From NCBI RefSeq assembly GCF_004087835.1, contig NZ_CP035119.1:2666001-2730000 (forward strand): a DNA stretch of 64,000 bases, in the 5' to 3' direction. Shown piece by piece: positions 59,802 through 64,000 of the stretch. Below the pieces are notes generated by a model, which made no database searches, was not told the origin of the DNA, and saw nothing but the letters and a program-made list of their open reading frames with translations. Origin of the DNA: Halorussus pelagicus (GTDB lineage: Archaea > Halobacteriota > Halobacteria > Halobacteriales > Haladaptataceae). The position numbers and the translations under genes are program-made. The stretch's first letter is position 1; every line of letters starts with the position of its first letter.

Positions 59802-61154
59802 TTATTCGGCGAGTTGGATGATGTTGCCGTTGCTCGTTACGTGGAGGTCGCGGCCCATCTTGTAGCCCTGACTCTCGCAGAGGCTCACGTAGGGTGCGAA
59901 CCCTTTCATGTCTTGGTGGGCCGGGATGATGTTCTGGGGCTGAAGCGCGTCTATCATCTCGTAGTGGCCCTCCTCGCGGAGGTGGCCCGAGACGTGGATG
60001 TCGTCGTAGATGCGCGCGCCCTGCATCTTCAGGAGGCGCTCGGACTGGTAGCGCTGGCCCTCGTTGGTCGGTTCCGGAATCACGCGGGCCGAGAAGATGA
60101 CCTTGTCGCCGTTCTCCAGTTCGTAGGGCGTCTCGCCGCGGCCCATCCGGGTCAGCATCGCGCGCGGTTCGCCCTGATGGCCGGTGACGATGGGGAGGTA
60201 GTTCTCCTTGCCCTCCTTCATAATTCGCTTGAACGTTCGGTCCACGGACTTGCGGTGGCCGAACATCCCCATATCTTCGGGGAAGTCCACGAAGTCGAGT
60301 CGCTCGGCGGTGCCCGAATACTTCTCCATCGAGCGCCCGAGCAGTACCGGCTCGCGGCCGATATCTTGGGCGAACTCCACGAGGCTCTTGACGCGGGCGA
60401 TGTGGCTGGAGAACGTTGTCGCCACGATGCCGCCGTCGTAGTCCTCGACGGAGGTCATCACGTCCTTGAGGTGGCGTCGAGCGACCGACTCGCTCGGCGT
60501 TCGCCCCTTCCGGCCCGCGTTGGTACAGTCCTCGATGTAGGCCAGCACGCCCTCGCCCTCGCGGCCGATTTCGCGGAAGCGCTTCATGTCGATGGGGTCG
60601 CCCAGAACCGGCGTGTGGTCCATGCGCTTGTCGAGACCGTAGACGACTGCGCCCTCCGGCGTGTGGAGGACCGGATTGATAGCGTCGATGATGGAGTGAG
60701 TCACGTTGACGAACTCCAACTCGACTTGTCCGGAGTCGCCGATGGACATGGTCTCTCCGGCCTCCATCTTCACTAGGTCGTTCTCGACGCCGAACTTCTC
60801 CTCGCCCTGAATCTGCTGTTTGACCAGTTCGATGGTGTAGGGCGCGGAGACGATTGGCGCGTTGTATCGGTGGGCCAACTTACTGATTGCGCCGATGTGG
60901 TCGAGGTGACCGTGGGTCGGCACGATGGCCTGCACGTCGCCTTCGAGGTCCGACATGACGCGGTCGTCCGGAATCGCCCCCATGTCGATGAGGTCGAGAC
61001 TGTGTAGTTTCTCCGTCTCGACGTTGTCGTGGAGCAGCACCTTCGAGAGGTTCAGCCCCATGTCGAAGATGACAACGTCGTCGCCTGCGCGAACGGCAGT
61101 ACACTGCCGTCCGACTTCTTCGTAACCGCCGATGGTTGCAATTTCGATTTCCAT
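59802..61154 (-). CDS. Ribonuclease J-like metallo-beta-lactamase/beta-CASP nuclease
   Basis: A 450-residue beta-CASP RNase. [10 protein letters not shown] is the zinc motif. [21 protein letters not shown] and the C-terminal [20 protein letters not shown] are the family motifs. Archaeal RNase J is a 5'-3' exoribonuclease. The start is supported by GGTGA just upstream (Shine-Dalgarno). It precedes GGPP synthase. A 24-bp hairpin array lies in the putative leader. Confidence 0.92.
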   Translation of the reverse strand: MEIEIATIGGYEEVGRQCTAVRAGDDVVIFDMGLNLSKVLLHDNVETEKLHSLDLIDMGAIPDDRVMSDLEGDVQAIVPTHGHLDHIGAISKLAHRYNAPIVSAPYTIELVKQQIQGEEKFGVENDLVKMEAGETMSIGDSGQVELEFVNVTHSIIDAINPVLHTPEGAVVYGLDKRMDHTPVLGDPIDMKRFREIGREGEGVLAYIEDCTNAGRKGRTPSESVARRHLKDVMTSVEDYDGGIVATTFSSHIARVKSLVEFAQDIGREPVLLGRSMEKYSGTAERLDFVDFPEDMGMFGHRKSVDRTFKRIMKEGKENYLPIVTGHQGEPRAMLTRMGRGETPYELENGDKVIFSARVIPEPTNEGQRYQSERLLKMQGARIYDDIHVSGHLREEGHYEMIDALQPQNIIPAHQDMKGFAPYVSLCESQGYKMGRDLHVTSNGNIIQLAE

Positions 61155-61612
61155 AGTTTCACCTTATGTACGCAAAGCCACCGTTCGCGGCACGGCCACG
61201 CCGTCTTCTCGCGGCAAATCCGCGACGTCTGTTCGCGGGAAACCCCCGCTGTCTTCTCGCGGGAGACCCGCGCCGTCGTTCCGCGGCGAGACCACGTCGC
61301 GCGCGACAGCGCCGCGCTAGGTGGCGTCCGTACGTACGTAAACCTGCTCGGAGCGACGGGGTCCCGGTCGCGGCGTCTTACAGCCATCGGCGGGACCCCG
61401 CGGTGGCGAGGCCACATTCCCCGAGCTATCGGTCTATGGGGGCTTTACGCGCCCCGGTAATAAAAACTGCCGGGATTGTCTGAGTGGGAGAAACGGCGGT
61501 ACTCGCGCGCCGTCGAGGAGGACCAGCGACGCGAGCGCCAGCGCGAGAGTAGGCATCGTCTCGGTACGAAATTGGAACAACGCCTTTGACGGTCGGCGAC
61601 GCCCTTTTAGAC
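61155..61612. other. Intergenic region and putative RNase J leader/promoter
   Basis: This 458-base gap is between the RNase J and DsbA-like genes. It holds the tandem repeat 61183-61300 and a minus-strand TATA-like TTTTTATTA (complement of 61459-61467). Transcription from there would give RNase J a leader of about 280 nt with a Shine-Dalgarno AAGGTGA directly before ATG 61154. Frames across the repeats are not credible genes. Confidence 0.55.
61183..61300 (-). repeat. Five imperfect 24-bp tandem repeats, each a small hairpin
   Basis: Units begin at 61183, 61206, 61230, 61254 and 61278, of 23-24 bp, each with a GTTC/TTCTC-CGCGG...CCGCG-CGTC pattern. Units 2 and 4 form perfect hairpins CGCGG-CAAAT-CCGCG and CGCGGG-AGA-CCCGCG; others are near. 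Arms co-vary (GG/CC number changes in both arms), which hints at selection for stems. Confidence 0.8.
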
Positions 61613-62413
61613 ATGACGCTTGAAGGAGATCGACGGTCGAGTCGTCGGCGGCTGCTCGCCGTCGGCGGCGCGAGCGCAGTCTGTTCGCTGGCGGGGTGCA
61701 TCGGCGGTCTGTCCGACCCCGGTGACGCTCCCGCCGGATCGACCGAGACGAGTTCCGGAACGCCGACCACTACCGCGCTCGGCGACCACCCCGCCGCGGC
61801 GGGGTTCGCCGACCAGACCCGGTTCGGACCGTCGCCCGGCGAGGCCGCAGGCACCGTCGTCGCTTTCGAGGACCCCTCCTGCACGCGATGCGCGGCCTTC
61901 GAGCGGGACACCGTACCGAAGATACGCGAGCGACTCGGCGACCGCGTCACGTTCGTCCTCCGGAGCTACCCCGTAGTCTACCCGTGGGGCGAGCCCGCGA
62001 CGCAGGCCATCGAGTCGGCGTTCGCCCACGAGATGGAGGCGCTGAACCCCGAGCGCGACGTGCCCGCCGACGCCTCGACCGCCGCACGACCGGGCTTCCG
62101 GCAGGGGTCGGAAGCGACGTGGGCGCTCGTCGGCCACTACTTCGAGAAGCAGGAGCAGTTCGATACGAGCAACGTCTTCGAGCGAACCAGAACCTTCCTC
62201 GCCGACGAAACCGACCTCAACGCGGAGGCGGTCGTCGCCGACGCCGAGGAGAAGGCTCACGACGACGCGGTGCAGGCCGACCTCGCGGCCGGGAAGGAGG
62301 CGGGCGTCGGTCAGACGACTCCGACCGTATTCCTGTTCCGGGGCGACGAATTCCGGACGAGCGCGAGGGGAAGCATCAGCTTTCAGGTCGTGAAGGCCGC
62401 GCTCGGGGTGTGA
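61613..62413 (+). CDS. DsbA-like thioredoxin-fold Tat lipoprotein
   Basis: 266 residues. RRRLLAVGG and lipobox LAGC (Cys29) mark a Tat lipoprotein. The thioredoxin-fold domain has Cys90-x2-Cys93 (DPSCTRCAAFE), the helical DsbA insertion and the cis-Pro strand TPTVFLF. It should catalyse disulfide exchange outside the cell. It starts an operon with a CxxC membrane protein, 3 bases after its stop. Confidence 0.85.
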   Translation: MTLEGDRRSSRRRLLAVGGASAVCSLAGCIGGLSDPGDAPAGSTETSSGTPTTTALGDHPAAAGFADQTRFGPSPGEAAGTVVAFEDPSCTRCAAFERDTVPKIRERLGDRVTFVLRSYPVVYPWGEPATQAIESAFAHEMEALNPERDVPADASTAARPGFRQGSEATWALVGHYFEKQEQFDTSNVFERTRTFLADETDLNAEAVVADAEEKAHDDAVQADLAAGKEAGVGQTTPTVFLFRGDEFRTSARGSISFQVVKAALGV

Positions 62414-62416
62414 CTC

Positions 62417-63043
62417 GTGAGCCTCGCAAATCTCTGGCGGCTCCGCCCGCGTCTGCCGACCCGCACTGACGACTGGCGACTGATGGGTCGGACCGCGCGC
62501 CTCGTGCTTGGGGGACCTGCCTACGCCGCGCTCGCCGTCGCCGCCGCGCTCGTCGCGCTCTCGGCGTTCGTCCTCGGGCAGAACCTCGCGCTGGCGGAGT
62601 TCGCGCTGACCGCCCCCATCGGACTCGGCGACCGGACGACCATCCTGCTCGGTCTCTACCCCTTCCTCGGCACGAACTACGGGCCGGTCGCGGAGCTACT
62701 GCTCGTCGCTATCGCCGCGCTCGCGGGCGTGGACGTGGCGATGGTCGTCTACCACTTCCGGGAACACGGGGTCGGACTGAGCGAGGGAGACGGCGCTGGC
62801 GGCGGGGCCGCAGGCGGAAGCACGGTCGGTCTCGTCCTCGGCGCGCTCGGTGCTGGCTGTGCGGCCTGCGGGTCGGCGCTGTTGGCGGGCCTCCTCTCGC
62901 TGTTCGGCGTCGCGGGCGCGGCGACCCTGCTTCCCTTCGACGGACTGGAGTTTTCGGTCCTCGCGCTGGTCGCGCTCGTGTTGTCCATCTACTGGGTTGC
63001 CGACGGGATGCGCGGCGGCGAGATTCGGGGCTGTCCGGTTTAA
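62417..63043 (+). CDS. CxxC-containing membrane protein, possible redox partner
   Basis: A 208-residue membrane protein with about five helices. GAGCAACGSALL carries a Cys-x2-Cys at the edge of a helix, as in DsbB/VKOR-like quinone-linked oxidases, although it is not a clear member of either family. It starts with GTG 62417 and probably works with the DsbA-like lipoprotein as a disulfide-forming or -reducing pair. This is inference from adjacency. Confidence 0.7.
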   Translation: MSLANLWRLRPRLPTRTDDWRLMGRTARLVLGGPAYAALAVAAALVALSAFVLGQNLALAEFALTAPIGLGDRTTILLGLYPFLGTNYGPVAELLLVAIAALAGVDVAMVVYHFREHGVGLSEGDGAGGGAAGGSTVGLVLGALGAGCAACGSALLAGLLSLFGVAGAATLLPFDGLEFSVLALVALVLSIYWVADGMRGGEIRGCPV

Positions 63044-63148
63044 GATACGAACTATGCATCGTGAAGTACATGCATCAATTGTATGGATTCAAATCTAATA
63101 TTGATGGTAGAAAGTTATTTGCCGGGATAGGAATTTATTATCTGATAA

Positions 63149-64000
63149 ATGTGTGAGACATCCTCCACTGGGGAAAGAACAATTGAAGAAAGCGGAGTTG
63201 CGATTGGCGAGCTAATCCCGAAGTTACTCCATCGAAAACAATGGATGTGTTGGACTTCAATTGAAAAAGGAACGGAAACAAGGAAAATTCCGGTTGATAC
63301 TGAGCGATATGAAAACCTAATTGGAACAACAAGTCTAATTGGAAAAGTTTCGCAGATGTTTGGGAGGCCAAAGAAGAATTGTATTCAGTTAATGGAGTTG
63401 GGTTTCCTCTTACAAAACACGACCCGTTTTGCGTATTGGACATAGATTTCTGTATTGATAAAGAAAGCCAGAAGGTGGAAAGCAGAGCTTGGGAACTGGT
63501 GAAGCAATTAGATTCCTATACAGAGATTTCTCCTAGTGGAAAAGGTCTACATGTCCTTTTAGAGGCACCCATCCCTGATTACGGCCTCTCAGATGACCAA
63601 AAAATAGAATTGTATGACAAAAGGAAGTTCATTACTTTTACTGGTAGGCATGTTTCTGAAACACCGACCGTAATTAAGAGACGTCCAGCCGAAGTAAGAG
63701 ATATTTATAAAGAGTGGATTTCAGAAGAAGATCATGATTTGGAAAAAACACCGGAAAAGAAGATAGGAGACATCAAAAGCGGTGAAATAGTGAACTTCAC
63801 AGGGCGTGTTACTAATGAAGATTATTTTAAATACGGAAAAATACGCCAAAGGGGTACACTTGAGGATGAAACCGGAGAGATTCAATTCGTTATCTGGCGA
63901 GATGTACATGGTCTAAAACTCGACCTCCTTGAGGAAGGAAATACGTATTTAATACAAGAGTCACGAGCATACGAGTATGAAGGGAAATTACAAACTGAGC
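63149..64000 (+). pseudogene. Frameshifted AEP-type primase/polymerase with C-terminal OB fold, partial
   Basis: ATG 63149 opens IGELIPKLLHRKQWMCW, a NrS-1-like archaeo-eukaryotic primase start. The first frame stops at 63445. From about 63333 the next frame carries NWKSFADVWEAK, catalytic VLDIDFCIDKE, ISPSGKGLHVLL and the KRKFITFTGRHV motif, then an OB fold (VNFTGRVTNEDYFKYGKIRQ) open to the right edge. One missing base at about 63331-63336 (CTAATTGG, expected CTAAATTGG) restores one reading frame. It may be a true pseudogene or a sequencing slip. The region is strongly AT-rich, unlike the rest. Confidence 0.75.

Noticed and set aside
61183-61300. CRISPR-like array
   Set aside because: Units are contiguous without unique spacers, and no cas genes are near.
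61052-61417. Open frames on both strands across the 24-bp repeats
   Set aside because: The repeat length is a multiple of three, so frames stay open on both strands. There is no family match and the hairpins explain the sequence better.

Overview
The window is a GC-rich chromosome segment from a halophilic archaeon (Halobacteria). The evidence is very acidic proteins, dense gene packing with ATGA stop/start overlaps, TATA-like boxes about 25-30 nt before start codons (leaderless transcripts), haloarchaea-specific DUF families, archaeal ribosomal proteins (L21e, L24e, S28e, L7Ae), RNA polymerase subunit Rpb4/RpoF, an Orc1/Cdc6 initiator, TmcA and a geranylgeranyl-diphosphate synthase. A member of the Halorussus/Haladaptatus neighbourhood would fit, but that is a guess from gene content. 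About 98.5% of the window is compositionally uniform. The last ~950 bases are sharply AT-rich and look acquired.

Layout. 1-2.3 kb: the end of a GlmU-like sugar nucleotidyltransferase, a DCC-family protein, a 2Fe-2S ferredoxin and a DPSL/Dps-like ferritin. 2.4-6.5 kb: an Hrq1/MrfA-type helicase, a membrane protein, a thioredoxin-fold protein without CxxC, and two tandem mini zinc-ribbon proteins. 6.5-8.5 kb: two DtxR-type iron boxes in front of genes of unknown function. 8.5-18.4 kb: membrane proteins, a TrmB regulator coupled to an RND exporter, a Tat-exported subtilase, a rhodanese lipoprotein and a three-gene operon of small membrane proteins plus a RecA-like protein. 18.4-23.7 kb: a GNAT remnant, a phosphotransacetylase-like protein, ADP-forming acetate-CoA ligase and ATP-dependent PEP carboxykinase (acetyl-CoA/acetate and gluconeogenic node). 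23.7-29.6 kb: small membrane proteins, a DUF123 nuclease-like protein, TRIC, YbaK, a PfkB sugar kinase, a TIM-barrel isomerase and a cupredoxin.

29.8-31.4 kb holds orc1/cdc6 and an intergenic region with an inverted pair of 27-bp ORB-like elements around an AT-rich core, a probable replication origin. 31.4-40.4 kb: a GH5-like protein, cystathionine gamma-synthase/lyase, the conserved block rpl21e-rpoF-DUF655-ksgA-mscS-hemK2, and two MetE-like methionine synthase genes. 40.8-47.6 kb: a penicillin-acylase-family protein, a sodium/solute symporter with a hidden 48-residue partner gene, and the ribosomal/ndk operon with a structured rpl7ae leader. 47.8-51.4 kb: a complete PhnD-C-E-E phosphonate/phosphate-type ABC importer. 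51.6-61.2 kb: TmcA, GltX, a bat-like multidomain regulator, a DUF7344 protein, GGPP synthase and RNase J. RNase J has a 24-bp hairpin repeat array in its putative leader. 61.6-63.0 kb: a DsbA-like lipoprotein and a CxxC membrane partner. 63.05-64 kb: an AT-rich island carrying a frameshifted AEP-type primase fused to an OB fold.

No rRNA, complete tRNA, CRISPR array or insertion sequence was found. The signals best worth following are the tandem iron boxes with their unknown genes, the RNase J leader repeat array, the rpl7ae leader with a K-turn-like element, the ORB pair, a structured dispersed repeat present at 0.3-0.5 kb and 40.6 kb, and the primase-OB fusion at the right edge.
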